Shown here one piece after another: positions 12,051 through 24,216 of a stretch of 64,000 nt of DNA (its first letter is position 1; every line of letters begins with the position of its first letter). Where the stretch lies: NCBI GenBank assembly GCA_001986395.2, contig MQVO02000057.1, positions 41,900-105,899 on the forward strand. The letters run 5' to 3'. This DNA is from Irpex lacteus (lineage: Eukaryota > Basidiomycota > Agaricomycetes > Polyporales > Irpicaceae). The notes beneath the pieces are model-generated. The model did no database searches, was not told where the DNA came from, and saw only the letters and a list, made by a program, of their open reading frames with translations. A program made the translations under genes and the position numbers.

Positions 12051-14771
12051 ATGGTTGCAAGAAACCAACACTTGTATGGGCCATTCCCCCAGGCTCTCGC
12101 ACTCGCAACTAAGCAGCTTGTCGTTGCGTTCACACCGTCGGCCGTTACCGCCCTGGGCTTGATCGCTGCCAGACGCCGTCTTCCTCCTGCGTCCACAGCA
12201 TATCTGCCAGGCTGGGTCATCGCCCTCTCTGCCATCGCGAGTATCCCGCTTTTGGCCACTATCAAGGTTAAGCATAGAGAATGGAGCGAACGGCGGCGGG
12301 CTGCAGCCTATGGAGCCTCGCTTCCTGTTCAACGGCTGGGGAAATGGTTTGGGAGCCTGGATATCATCGCGATGATGTTCACATCGCTTAATACTGGGTT
12401 TCTTGGTGAGTGAAAACTTGAGCTTACTCATGATAAAACTGAACATGGTATTTCTGCGGTAGGTGACTTTGTGTGGGACGAGGTGGCACGACTGGGCGAA
12501 ACCTTTGAATTCTATGTCCTGTGGGAGAGGTCTCTCATCACATCGGACGCGAATATCATCAAGGTGAGCTATGAATACTACTAGAGAATGTACGTACACG
12601 AATAGTAAGCTCTTCTTTCCACAGACCGTCCTCGCCACCGACTTTCCAAACTATGTCAAAGGTAAGTGGTTGCCTCTGCTGTGAGAGCCGTATTAAGTAG
12701 AACGTTTACTGAGAAATTGTTAGGCGAACAGTTTGTTCAGTACCTGCAATCTGTCCTTGGAACGGGTGTGTTTAACTCCGATGGTACGTCGAAACAGCTG
12801 CCCCAGTGCTCGCCGTGCTAAGACTCGGTTTTAGGGGACATGTGGAAGTACGTCGATCGCCTGCCCATATCTATTAAACAGCTCACCGTTTACCCCGCGA
12901 GTCAGATTCCATCGTACTATGACGAGACCCTTCTTTACTAGAGACCGAATCAGCCACTTTGAATTGTTTGAACGCCATGCAGGTACGAAACATCATTTTC
13001 CTCTCTTAGTGTGCTAATTCCATTCCTCGTAGACCACGCTATCGCTAAAATCAAGGAACGTCATCGTGACGGCTACGCCATCGACTTCCAGGCGAGTATA
13101 TAACATGGGGAAAGTATCACAGCGAAAACTGAGATGCATCGCACAGGACCTCATCGCCCGTTTCACACTGGACTCCGCAACTGAGTTCCTCTTCGGTACA
13201 TGTATCCACAGCCTCGATACCACCCTTCCGTACCCATGGAATGCCCCATCTCACTTGAAAGTGCGCGCAAACTCTCCCGCAGAAGCGTTTGCCCGTGCCT
13301 TCACAGAAGCCCAAGACGTCATCGTCAACCGTATACGTATTGGGCCCATCTGGCCGTTTTGGGAGCTAATGGGGGACAAGTCAGCAGAACCCATGAGAAT
13401 CGTGGATGAGTGTCTTTTGCCGATTCTGGAGACTGCCGTGAAGAAGCACAAGGAAGCGAAGGCTGCTGGCCTTGAGCAGCGTCCGGAGGAGATCTCTGAT
13501 GATGAGACGCTCTTGGATCATCTTGTGAAGTACACCGATGGTATGTTTGCTTCATGCTTCGTATGTGAAATGTTCATTCACGTTAATATGAACAGACCCT
13601 GTCGTTCTTCGTGACGAAGTTCTCAACATCATGATCGCTGGGCGGGACACAGTAAGTCAGAACGACCAAAGGGATCGCGTCATTGTCGACTGTTGACTCA
13701 CCAATTCTCATGTGCGTAGACCGCATCAATGCTCACCATAGCAGTCTACTTCTTATCTCAATACCCTGATGCCATGCGCCGCTTGCGTCAAGAGGTTCTC
13801 GATACAGTCGGCCCCACTCGCCGTCCTACCTACGACGATGTACGCGAGATGAAGTACCTTAGGGCAGTTATTAATGGTATGTTTTCCTTCCTATTCCCAA
13901 AATAAAAGGCCGCCGTTCATGACCTGAGCAGAGTCAATGAGATTGTATCCTGCTGTGTAAGTCTGGATGATGCTCTTTGGGGACTCGATATATACTGACC
14001 GGAACGAAACACTTGAATGATGTAGTCCATTCAATATGAGGTGAGTGACCCAGTGAATGTATGTGACATCATGCTAATACGCTGGAATGACATAGATACA
14101 ACGTACATGACACAGTGGTCCGTACGACCGAAGGCGCCAACATCTTCCTTCCGGCAAATACCCCGTAAGTGCATCGACGATTTTATCTCCCAACGTAGCA
14201 TAGGAGTCAACATTTCACTTAGGATCTCTTACTCCGTCCAACGTATGCACCGCCGCACAGATTACTGGGGACCAGATGGTACGTGACAGAAATCTAATCT
14301 CAGACGTCATTGACGCACCCATCTAACACACCCCTTCCCCGTCTTCGCCACAGCCGAAGAATTCGACCCCGACCGGTTCCTCGATCACCGCGTACAAACC
14401 TACCTCACTCCAAACCCATTCATCTTCCTTCCCTTCAACGCCGGTCCGCGCATCTGCCTCGGCCAACAATTCGCATACAACGAGATGTCGTTCTTCCTCA
14501 TCAAGTTCATGCAGAGTTTCGATGGCATCGAGTTTGACGGGGAGTCGTTGGATCCGAAGGCCAGACCTCTTCCAGAGTGGAAGGATGCCCCAGGACGGAA
14601 GGGGAAGGAGAAGATTTGGCCGTGGTCGCATTTGACGCTGTATGTTAAGGTGAGTGTAAAGCATTTTGAGGTTTTTGAACGTTGGGAATGGATGACTGAT
14701 TCGTTTTCGTACTATAGGGTGGTATGTGGGTAAAGATGCACGAGGCGAAGGGAGATGAGCAGGAGGCTTGA
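12051..14771 (+). CDS. Cytochrome P450, CYP63-like, complete
   Basis: Haem monooxygenase, probably ER-bound. Sixteen exons total 1824 nt, 607 residues. The N-terminus ([20 protein letters not shown]) has two hydrophobic segments, longer than in most P450s but usual for CYP63. Visible motifs: [20 protein letters not shown] (C-helix), AGRDTTA (I-helix oxygen activation), ESMRLYP (K-helix ExxR), EEFDPDRF and [15 protein letters not shown] with the haem-binding Cys. Exon 5 is 13 nt (12835-12847) and exon 12 is 15 nt (14026-14040). The intron at 13092-13146 has a GC donor (CAG then GCGAGT); removing it joins YAIDFQ to DLIARF. A paralogue lies inverted at 1-711. CYP63 enzymes oxidise alkanes and polycyclic aromatics in Phanerochaete; the substrate here is not known. 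Confidence 0.93.
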
Positions 14772-16032
14772 AGCAGCTCTGTACTGGGCGAGATTTAGGG
14801 TGCAGACATAGCAAGAACGGTTTATTTAGTAAGTGTACGATATTATTTAAGAAATCGATCGTTGCACAACTCCAGGACTGTCTGATGCTTGTCACTACTC
14901 ATCTTCAGTGCACCAACTCTCGGCGGAGTCTACTGATGGAGACACTGGCGGTACATCCGTCAGTGTTGAGCACCACAGTGAGTTCCAGCGGAGTTGGTGA
15001 ATAAGAGGCGACTTCTTCCGGAGTGCTAGATCTCCGAGCGACTATACGTAAGAATGCAAGGGAGCCGGAATTTACTCCTATCCAGGTGAGTGACATTGAA
15101 CTGAACTCTATTCTCATCGCTGATAGCTGACAGCACGTTGAGACTAGTGCCGTAGACTCGTGATTGACCTCTACGAACCCCATATCTCCCAGCCAAAGTA
15201 AAGTCGAAATTATTCACAGAACACTCTCGTCTCAGTGGTATCGGAGACGGTATAGCCTACAAGAGGCAGACCGCTACAAACATGCGTGCTTCGAGATCGC
15301 TGTCATGGTCTGACCAACTTGAATTCTTCCTGAGCCACAACGTAAGCTGCAGAAAACGCACAGCAGATTCTACTTGCCGATGGGCTCTGCCTATAGACTG
15401 CCTGCAGCGAGCTTGTGAGCTGTGGCGTCACGAAGGATCAGGTGAGCCAGCCAACCTTCTCATTGACTGGATGCTCAATTTTTTATAGTTGGCTAACGCC
15501 TTGTTAATGTTCCTACCAACTCTTGAGACGCGACGGACGATAACTGTTTCGTGAGAACGGTCAGCTGTAGTGCTGTCAGAAGGCTTGATTTCGATCATGA
15601 AGTAATATTTCTCTCGGAGAGGGTTATATTCCGGCTCTCTTACGGTATGGATGTTCGGAAATTCTGCCATCCGAACGAACGCCGTATCTTTGTATGGCAG
15701 CTATGCTGTTCATTAAAGTCACGGATTTCCGACACGTTGCGCGGCAATGACTGCTATTGTTCCCATTGGTGGAGTGTGCCCGGACTTGATGAACTGAAGC
15801 ACTACCTGTCCACCGTATGCGTGTGTGGAGAGTGTCTTCGACACAGAACCACAGTCTGCTCACTGCCAGGCAAACATTACTCACAAGTTATGTGGTTTGA
15901 GGGTGACAAGCTCGAATCAAGACCACTGTCCCATACTACTATATAAACCTGACGAACCCACTGGACTTTCAACAAAAACTCATCCTTCTTCGAGTTAGCT
16001 CCCGCTTCTCCTTCAGTACTACACCCTCAACC
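14772..16032. other. Intergenic region without recognised gene
   Basis: Between the complete P450 and the ET79-like gene. Short open frames occur on both strands, none with a family motif. TATATAA lies at 15940-15946, before the next gene. Confidence 0.5.
15940..15946 (+). promoter_or_regulatory. TATA box of the ET79-like gene
   Basis: TACTATATAAACCTG, about 90 nt before the ATG at 16033. Confidence 0.55.
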
Positions 16033-16592
16033 ATGTCTGATAATACCAACACCAATCCGGGTGAGTATTATGTCGATTGGAGGACTCGTAGTGTGATACT
16101 TACCATGACCTTGCACGACCAGATAAGTCCCGCGCGCCGGATGCCGCCTCCAACACTGACCTCGCCTCTGTGGCGGGACTCGGTAGTCCGGACGATGCAG
16201 CCCGTAGCGTCATCGTCACTTTCAAGAACCACATCGACGTCAAGTTATCTCTGACTGATGCTCATCTCGACCACGGCATATGGTCTGAGAACAAGTACCC
16301 ACCTGAGCACATCAATCCAGGCGAGGCAACCGAGCCAACAACCGCTATATGGGCTGCTGAGTCACAGGGGCTCCTTACCGGTACCGAGGGGTACACCACG
16401 TATACGTTCCCGGATGGTCAAACGGCCGTAAAGGTCTACTTCGACAATCCGTACGCGGGAAGCAACAGTTACTCCATCACGATTTCTGGCCCTGAGGCTG
16501 CGAAGTACAAGGGCTCGTATGAGGGTGGCTCGGGGAACAATGCGTCGGTTAGGTATGATTTGAGGGTGGTGGAAGGGAAGGCGGCTGAGTAG
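16033..16592 (+). CDS. Small ET79/aegerolysin-like beta-sandwich protein
   Basis: Two exons (16033-16060 and 16123-16592), 165 residues, no signal peptide. Recognisable pieces are VIVTFKNHIDVKLSLTDAHL, a short DHGIWSENKYPPEHINPGE, IWAAESQGLLTGTEGYTTY, AVKVYFDNPYAGSNSYSI and SYEGGSGNNASVRYDLRVVE. The pattern (xVTVxFxN, conserved Trp, GTEGY, VYFxNPYxGSNxYS) resembles proteins annotated in fungi as crystal protein ET79-like, related in fold to aegerolysins. Such proteins can bind membranes or lipids; a defence role against animals feeding on the fungus has been proposed for relatives, but nothing here proves activity. The first about 45 residues are polar and variable. The gene stands alone, with large gaps on both sides and its own TATA box. 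Confidence 0.6.
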
Positions 16593-19210
16593 TAGACTAC
16601 TTGTGATGTGTTCAAGTTGAGGTGCAGGAGGACGGAGTCAGGGTGTTCGATATTAGGAGTTCTGCTATGGTATCTGTATAATGGCGGAATGAAACTCCCA
16701 GTCTTATTCCAGTCACCTTCAACTGTGCTTGTTTTTAAAGGAGTGGCCGCTGTACAGGTTTTGTAGTCTCGTCCCCAAACTTAAAGTCTAAGGCAGCGCG
16801 ACGGCTATTTTACCCTTTGAGACGAGACCCAGACAGAAGAAATGTCTGCGAAGACTACATACTACCTTTTTCGGCTCGTGAGCGGCAGAGCTGGGTTGTG
16901 GCGGTAGAGGAGAGAGTTAAGATACTTACTTAGGTCTATCTTACGAACTGCCAGTGCCTGGCTGTACTGCAACATTAAGTACTTTCAGAGATCCTGTGCC
17001 ACGCACAATCAGGGCTCCCAATAAGTAAGCACATCACCAAATAATGAGCAACTTACGTCTCTTGTCTATTGCGTGATGGAAAGCCCTGGTGAAGGCGGAG
17101 TTTGCGAATAGGTGGTATATTAAGCGCTCAAACATAACCAAAAGAGGCAAGAGCGCCACTACTACGCCTGGGTCTAGGCCCATGGCCAGCATTGCACCCA
17201 ACTCACTATGACACACTGAAAAAACCCCTGTACACCACATAAATCAGAATTGGTTTAATAGCAGATAATTTAATAGGTCTATCATTTGCTTGATGCCTTG
17301 GCATACTCTATCCCAGTATCATAGGAGCTTATGCGAACTTCAACGACGTCATTGTATTCATCTTCGTAAGTCATCAGCATACGAGTGAATTTCTGTATTC
17401 TCAACAACTGGTATACGCTCATCACGGGACTTGATCTGGGACAGAATTTCCATAGTCATTCGCTCATACACATCATACATAAGTACCATCTCCACCAATT
17501 ACAAGTACTGCGTCCACTGTGCCCGTCATACGTAAATGGACCCGTCGGACGATCCCACAGGCACAGCCCCATAAGACCGCTGAAGTAGAGATGCTATTTC
17601 TAAGCTCCGATAGCCTCACCTCTCTTCACGTAACAGGCTACACACCAATTTGAATCTGACGTTGGCCGTTGAAGAAGTTCAAGCGCGAACGGTGACACCA
17701 CTAATTCAGTGTTCTCGAACTTCCTTTTGTGGGGTGGCCTGAACGTCATCACTTTGGGATCTTGCAGTATTCTCCTAGGAGCGACGAGCTCGGGATACAC
17801 CGATGACCACGAGGCAAAAGCTAAAAAAGAGATGGGTGTCTTATGCCGTACAATCATTATCAAGCACCATGTATCAAATATTGGTGCATACCGTACTCGC
17901 TTATCGATGTTCCAAGGTAATTGTGCGACAACACCAGGCTATCTCCTATCATGTCATGTCCAAAGCATACATATCTAACGTGCCTGGTACACGCGCTGAA
18001 GTAAAATGGGCTCTAATCACTCTAAACACGCATCTTCGAATTCGAATTCGCATGCGCTTCTCGGGAGATGACACGGCTGTACAGGTGCCCCACTGCGCAC
18101 CCAAGATCCGAGAAAACGTGTTCAATGATAAGAATGTGGCAATAAGTTATCATGTAACGGGAAACTTTAAGCCTCTAAGAGGTAAACTATGAGCGTGTGC
18201 TACGGATCCGAGATTCCAGACGGTTGAGGATTGAGAGAATTGACAAGAGAACAGACGATGAGACGAAGAAGTATTTAGAGAATATGATACGTGGGCAGGT
18301 GTTCTATCTACAATGCAAGATGCGAGGGTACTGGAGGCTTGAGGGTGATTGAGCGGGACTGATGATAGTGTAGAAGTCCCATGTGTTGAGGGTATGTTGA
18401 TGCCGAGACGGAAGAAGAGAAGAGATAATCGGAGGGGTAGAAGAAGGCAGAATAGACGAGCAAGGGTGAGAACCAGAAATGTATACAGGGAAGAAGAAGG
18501 TATCGCGTGAGCTACATGTCGCATGCCACATGCAAAAGAACCAGCAATTGTAGAGAGGATGAGGGTCGTTGGCAGAGGCGACGGATCAAGCTGGCAGTCT
18601 CTAGGATCAAGAGGGGTGGGAAGCATCCGAGACGGCACGGAAAGAGAAGTCGAAAGGTAAAAGGGAGGTCGTGATCACAACCTATAAGCGTAACGAGCAG
18701 GGTACCAAGAGGACCGCAACACGTAAAAGCATCGTAGCACAGATGCATGGTACGGCTGGGTGGTACACCATGGCGGAGCGTGTCGTCCGGGTGATCAGGC
18801 CGGGAGGCGAGTGAGGGTAACGTGAGCTCGACATGAGGAGCAGTCGTGGCGTCGTTGGCTCGTGGGTAGGCGGTGTTTTGATTGATTGAATCATGCTTGG
18901 AGCGTTGATGTAAGGTGGATATACGGTACGAGATGTGCGGCCACGAGGCAAGCAGCATGCATGCGAAGTGGGCGCGGTCAATGGCGGGACGCGAATATGG
19001 AGGTCTACCGTCTATGGCGTCGGTCGGAGCTGGTCTAAGGTTGTAGTAGTCGTAATGGCGGTAGGGTCGGAGGCGAGGGTTAAGGGCATGCTGTGGGGGC
19101 CGGCACTGCCGCTATACCGCAGAGCAAAGTTCTGTGGGGCAAGAAAAGTGGCGCCGCTGGTACACAGCGAAAATCCGTCCTACACCTGCACAGACACAGT
19201 GGCAAGGCGG
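16593..19210. other. Long region without a confident gene
   Basis: About 2.6 kb between the ET79-like gene and the Ser/Tyr-rich gene. A minus-strand open frame near 17600-17863 and several frames near 18150-19240 lack domains and splice support. A perfect small palindromic stretch (CGAATTCGAATTCG) lies near 18040. Nothing further is supported. Confidence 0.5.
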
Positions 19211-19933
19211 TTAGTAGGAGCGTGTTCGTTCTCGTCGGGGTGAACTGCGGCTGAGCTTTGCTGAGGACGTCGGCTGACCGCCGCCAAACCCGGTGAACAG
19301 CCGCTTGAACAAGGGCTGGTCCTTCTTTGGACTTGTTGGGCTGCGCGAACTGCTCTTTGATGAAGACGAGCGTGGGCCGCCGTATGAGTCCTGCTGGAAG
19401 GAGTCAATGGGTTTCCGCCCAGCGATAACAAATAGTGAACTCACGATCACTTCTACCCGCCTTCCCTTCGGTGGGATAATGACATATGTCTCTCCCGCCC
19501 TGGGTGTCGGAAGAACAATTTCCCGCGTGGTGCCATCGTATTGATAGGTGCGGTAGCTCTTAGGTTGCTTGTAGGTCGCCGTAGAAGTCGGTGAAGCATA
19601 AGACACAGGTGCGGTGGGTTGGTGGTAATATGTTGTTGGCACTGCTGTTTGTATTTGCGACGGGTGTATAGATCTAGGAACAGCCTCTGCTGGGGTTGTG
19701 AGTGACCGCCTTGGTTCAGGACGGGACGTATGGGAGAACGAACGATGGTGTGACCGATCGCGCGAAGATGAGCGGTGAGCGTGCTCTATTGGCGGTGTCG
19801 AGACTGAACGAGTCGTGTAAGGGTTCGTATACTTCTGCATGCGGTGGTTCTGCTCCTGTACCCAGTTTGAGACACGGTTCTGGGTGGAGAGGTACCGCTC
19901 GTAGCCCTCGGGCGAGTAGTCGTATTCTGTCAT
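19211..19933 (-). CDS. Ser/Tyr-rich protein of unknown function
   Basis: Starts MTEYDYSPEGYERYLSTQNR and is rich in S, T, P, R and Y. The only compact segment is REIVLPTPRAGETYVIIPPK plus GRRVEV. The C-terminus (LFKRLFTGFGGGQPTSSAKL and RERTRSY) is basic. An intron of 51 nt (19444 down to 19394; GTGAGT donor, TTGAC branch-like site, CAG acceptor) fits inside the frame without a stop, so both the spliced protein (223 residues) and the unspliced one (240 residues) are open. I favour splicing because the intron signals are complete. No domain is recognised; homologues in other Agaricomycetes are likely from the regular start and promoter, but not verified. TATAAA lies about 70 nt upstream. Confidence 0.65.
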   Translation of the reverse strand: MTEYDYSPEGYERYLSTQNRVSNWVQEQNHRMQKYTNPYTTRSVSTPPIEHAHRSSSRDRSHHRSFSHTSRPEPRRSLTTPAEAVPRSIHPSQIQTAVPTTYYHQPTAPVSYASPTSTATYKQPKSYRTYQYDGTTREIVLPTPRAGETYVIIPPKGRRVEVIVSSLFVIAGRKPIDSFQQDSYGGPRSSSSKSSSRSPTSPKKDQPLFKRLFTGFGGGQPTSSAKLSRSSPRRERTRSY

Positions 19934-21861
19934 GATGCAGAGAGAGAAGTGTGCAAGGTGGATGGGGATTGGTAAGGGAACTGAGGAGACAGGCCGGTGA
20001 ATTTATACGGAGTGGAGGAAGCGTGAGGGGCGATTATGTATGAGCAAGGAATAGGATCAACAGGCGACCAAGCCAGCGAGTTCCGAGGAGCCCTGTTGAG
20101 ATGTCAAGGGTATAGAGTAGTAACCGGAAATTACGGCAACCTTCTGAATTGTCCTGGTCGTAGGGGTTGAGGACACTGTGGCTCTCGCTACGCTCAGCGT
20201 GGCGGTGGCCGTGGAGGATGAAGTCGTCAGGCAGCGTGCACTCCTCCAACTCGACCATGGCTATAAAACGTTTCCCCGGTTTCCCAATAAGGCAGCTCGG
20301 CAATCGCCGGGTCCATCTATCCTCGCCAAACAAGCACTTTTGTCTTGGACAACTACATCCATCATCCTCAGCCACGCTGCTACCAACTATCAGCCCCGAC
20401 AGATACAACACCATATCACAGTGTAGATTGTCCTTGTTCTCCTCTTGGATGCGAGCCCCACATGAACCAGAAAGTCTGAACGCAATTGTCTTACTGGCAA
20501 GGTTCGATAATCCTACGCGCTACGCATATCCCTACCGGAATCTTCGTTTTCTAGCTTCTACGTTTGCTACCAGTGCTTTCGTGGACTGTACAGCTTGTGC
20601 GCCGCAGATGGATGGCCAGAAACAGTCGAGATGTCGATATTTGCCTCACCGTCATCCGGATCTCAGCTATCCAGGTACGCCCGATTGCGGAAACTCACGA
20701 GCTGCGCGGCCTGCCTGCGAGTTCTGGCTATGCGGCTGGCACTCTCGCAAGTCATGTTCGATGCATTATAGCATGCGGAACAGGTGGCATCGCCGGCATT
20801 GCGTACTCGACCAACCCACATAGCCACTTTAACCTTCTGCCTGAGGAGTTCTGAAGTCAGAGAGCTGAAGTGGCTCTATGGGCGAGCGTAACGCAGTGGA
20901 TCCAATATGGTTTAGTGTGAGGCGCACAGTACCTGCCCATATTCTCAGGCTCGTTTAGGGAAGATCCTCGCTCTCGATTCCTGACAAGTGGAACTGCACG
21001 TACTTACCGATAACGCCGTGGTTGTAGACGTATGCATCGCCCCCTTTCAGGCTCCCTAACTCAGCATCGGAGAACTTTGCCATCCCCTTTTACTACGGCT
21101 GATTCGACGTCACTTTCTGTTTCTAGACATTAGGTTCTCAGTCGAGGCTACTGAACGCCCTGCAGGACGCCAAGGCCCCAATACACGTGGCCGTTGTCTC
21201 TGTCATGGGACCTCTGCAATTTCGAGGACATACGGCCTAGACTGCACGAGCGTGGCGGCTGTGCCCCACCTCTACTCTGGCAGTTCAAGTTGCCATGAGC
21301 CTCGGACGAGCCAGACTGACGCACAGTCAATCAGCATCGCCTGACCTCCAGCGGCATGATTCGATGACATGCCTCCCAGGGACGAGTAGAGACGTGTGAC
21401 GACGCTGTCTAGGACGCAGTTATCGATGTCTTAGAATCAGGCAAAACTTGCTCGTTCTACTTCCATCGTGCCCAGGGTCTACGCAAACTAACACCTCCCT
21501 TCTACGAAGGGGCTAGTCAGAAGGCCTTTGCGCAGCTTCCACCCTCACCAGAAAACGCGGGTCTCCAAAGTTCCACGCTTACCATGTCTTGAATTTTCAT
21601 CTACGAAGCGTTGTCATGCATGGAATCAGGGTACTACGAAGCACATTGGCATTGACATTTCAACTCTATTGTACAATATTAGACTGAGTAAGTAGAAAGA
21701 AAACGAGAGGTCCTGTCAAATAATTATGGTGTTCTGGTATACTAAGTACCTTCTTCAGCATCCGTGCTCGTCGAATTCTCACCAGCAGGGTATCATATGA
21801 TCGAAGACGAGCGCATTATGTCCTCCTTCTCTCCTCCTTACTTTCCCACCTATGCAAACGT
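19934..21861. other. Region without a confident gene
   Basis: About 1.9 kb. Frames at 20034-20414 (minus) and 20167-20854 (plus, ending SHFNLLPEEF) look partly gene-like but switch frame without good introns, show no family motif, and could be relics. Nothing else was recognised. Confidence 0.45.
20002..20007 (-). promoter_or_regulatory. TATA box of the Ser/Tyr-rich gene
   Basis: CGTATAAATTC on the minus strand, about 70 nt before the ATG at 19933. Confidence 0.5.
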
Positions 21862-24216
21862 TCAATCCCTCGAACTGCTCCCTACGCCCAATCCAAGAGC
21901 CAACGACTTCGCCATTGTGTCCCCAAGCTGCCCACCCAGTCCCTCAGTAGGCACAAAGATCGTCTTCGATCCAAACGCCTGCACTCTCGCCACCTCCATC
22001 CTCCTCAACTCCATCTCCCTCGCGAACTGGTCAAGCACTTGTGCATCGGCCTTAGCCTTGATACGAACGGCCTCGGCTTCAGCCTCTGCAGCGAGCTTAG
22101 TAGCTTGAGCTTGTGCCTCGGCTTCAATGCGCAGACGCTCGGCTTGTGCGCGGGCGGCAGCGACGACGCTGTAAGCTTCTGCGTCCGCTTGGGTCTACAT
22201 ATGTAGAAGACATGGATCAATCTTACTACGGAATGAACATTGAACAAAGAGGGACGTACGTTGCGAGATTGAGCCTTGACACGCGCGACGGACAGTGCAC
22301 CCTCCTCCTGCTTTATCTTATTACTGTTCTCACGATCAACGTTGGCAGCCTCGACTTGTGCTTGCAGGGCACGGGTCGTGAGCTTGTCCATTGTGTGTGC
22401 AATATCGCCCTTGAATTGACGGTCGATGACAGCTGTGGTATGCTCAGTTATGACGACGCGACTTTGGGAGTGAATTAAACGTACCGAGATCCTTGAGAAC
22501 GATACCATACTCGAGAGCTGCGAGGTGCAAGTCGTCCATGGCACGAGTACGAAGGGCGTCGAGGAAGGCAGATGATGCATCTGTGCCGTCGTCCAAATTG
22601 TCCGGCCCCAGCGAGCGTTGCTTCACCATTGAGCTGTAGTCGACTATGGTTTCAATGGGGGTGAGTATTATACCTGTAGATCTGTGGATGTACTTACGAT
22701 GAGCGACAATTTGTGTCAAGATGGATTGGGTCTTGTCCCTGAGGGCGTCGTAGGGAGTTGTGTATCCATGAGTGGCGAGTTTGAGTGGCTCTGTCAGTTG
22801 CCTGCGGTATTATCATCAGAAGGTGCTATGTCGCTGCTGATCAACAGATACTCACCACTTCAAGTAGATAGTTAAGCTGACTGGAACCTGGTCCCTCGTG
22901 AAGCTGTGCAACAGAGGATCGTCAATGCCTACTTCTTCAGCGGCAACCATGGATACTCACATATCTTTGGTGGGCATCTCTTTCTGGTTCTCGCCCAGCG
23001 TGTACATGCCTCGAAGCGTGACGTTCGGGTTGGTGATGTAGTGCTGACCGGCGGCGAGAAGTTCAAGGTCATCGCCTTTCTGTAGAATGGCACAGTTGTT
23101 GGCAGGGATGTTGAGGCTAAAATAATCATTGTCATCAGTCTCCTCTCAAGTGCGGCTTTCAGAGGAATTAGACGTACAATAACGCAACGACGTAACTCCT
23201 GGACTTATGGGAGCTGGTGTTGCTGGCCATCAAGACTTCATCCGTCCTATGACGCAGACAGATTCAGATAAAGGATGTGTCGGGAATTCTCTGGAAACTG
23301 ACCATCCGAGCGTAGCACCCGTCGTTGTGTCCTTCCATGGTGTTGCCAAATGTGTCTGGTCGACGATGGCGAGTACATCGTATGATCCCTCGACAGCATA
23401 GGCGACGAAACCAGAGTTCTTGATGACGAAAATGCGGTTCTGTGTGGTGCACTGGTGAGTATATCTCTCACACGATACGAGTATACGTACTTGAGGATCA
23501 GAGACGACTGCAGCTTGGTTCTGAGATACTTGCACGACAGTTAAACCGCGGAATGAGATGACCGTGTCAGACACTGCAGAGTCATAGGAGCGCAAGTTAG
23601 CATCTCTGCATTCGGACCCATGAACGATGAGACTTACGTCCTTGAGTACCGCACCACTCTCGTGCCCACCAGTTTCGGAGAGGGAATCGAGGATACCTTC
23701 CGGGACGAGTGAGCAGCTTAGGCAGACCACCATGGTTCACCAATCCGAGTTGGCCGGGTGTGATTTCTCGACCTATCCAGTCTGTGGGAGTCTGAAATTA
23801 CACGACATTAGCTCCTGTTCTTAATATGATACAAACTGCAGCCGTTTTATATCCACCTTTCTTGATAGGATGTGCCCTTTATCTGCCTGTATAACCGGAG
23901 CCATGATTAGGATTAACACCTACACCACTGTGTTCTTGTCAACACGTACCCTTCTGAGCTGTTCATCCAACCTCCCTAGAGCAGCAATCAAGCCATCCTT
24001 GCCAATGCTCACGCAGAAGGGATGCTCTTGCTCCAAATAATCTGCTGTCTCTCCGAACGGCTGAGGGCTCGAGTTCGAGAGACCTGCCTTTGTCTTCGTC
24101 GCACTAGGCTTGTACGTAGGACTCGGACGTCCATCTGTCAAGTAGTCGGTTTCGCCAATGTGAGATAGAGGTCCGCCGACAACAGTGGTGTTTCCTGTGA
24201 CGCTTGACTTGTCCAT
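21862..24216 (-). CDS. SPFH/band-7 (prohibitin/flotillin superfamily) protein
   Basis: Multi-exon gene; exon 1 is 24216-23950 (MDKSSVTGNTTVVGGPLSHI to the end EQLRR). Next come GREITPGQLGLVNHGGLPKL and RPGRYPRFPLRNWWARE, then VSDTVISFRGLTVVQVSQNQ, NRIFVIKNSGFVAYAVEGSY, LRGMYTLGENQKEMPTKD and YLKWQLTEPLKLATHGYTTP: the SPFH core. The C-terminal half is an Ala/Glu/Arg-rich coiled coil (QAERLRIEAEAQAQATKLAA, then AREMELRRMEVARVQAFGSK) ending FVPTEGLGG and LGVGSSSRD before TGA at 21862. SPFH proteins oligomerise at membranes to organise microdomains or proteases. No transmembrane segment or signal peptide is clear here, and the exact cellular site is unknown. Length is roughly 480 residues. It faces away from the duplicated block to its right. 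Confidence 0.85.

Noticed and set aside
14323..14895. Minus-strand frame of 190 codons
   Set aside because: Antisense of the P450 haem-loop exon, which is certain.
17600..17863. Minus-strand 87-codon frame ending SNWCVACYVKRGEAIGA
   Set aside because: Looks slightly protein-like, but no upstream exon, domain or promoter could be linked to it.
20167..20854. Plus-strand frames with CGTGGIAGIAYSTNPHSHFN
   Set aside because: The glycine-rich piece suggested an enzyme loop, but the frame is not continuous with other pieces and no family fits.
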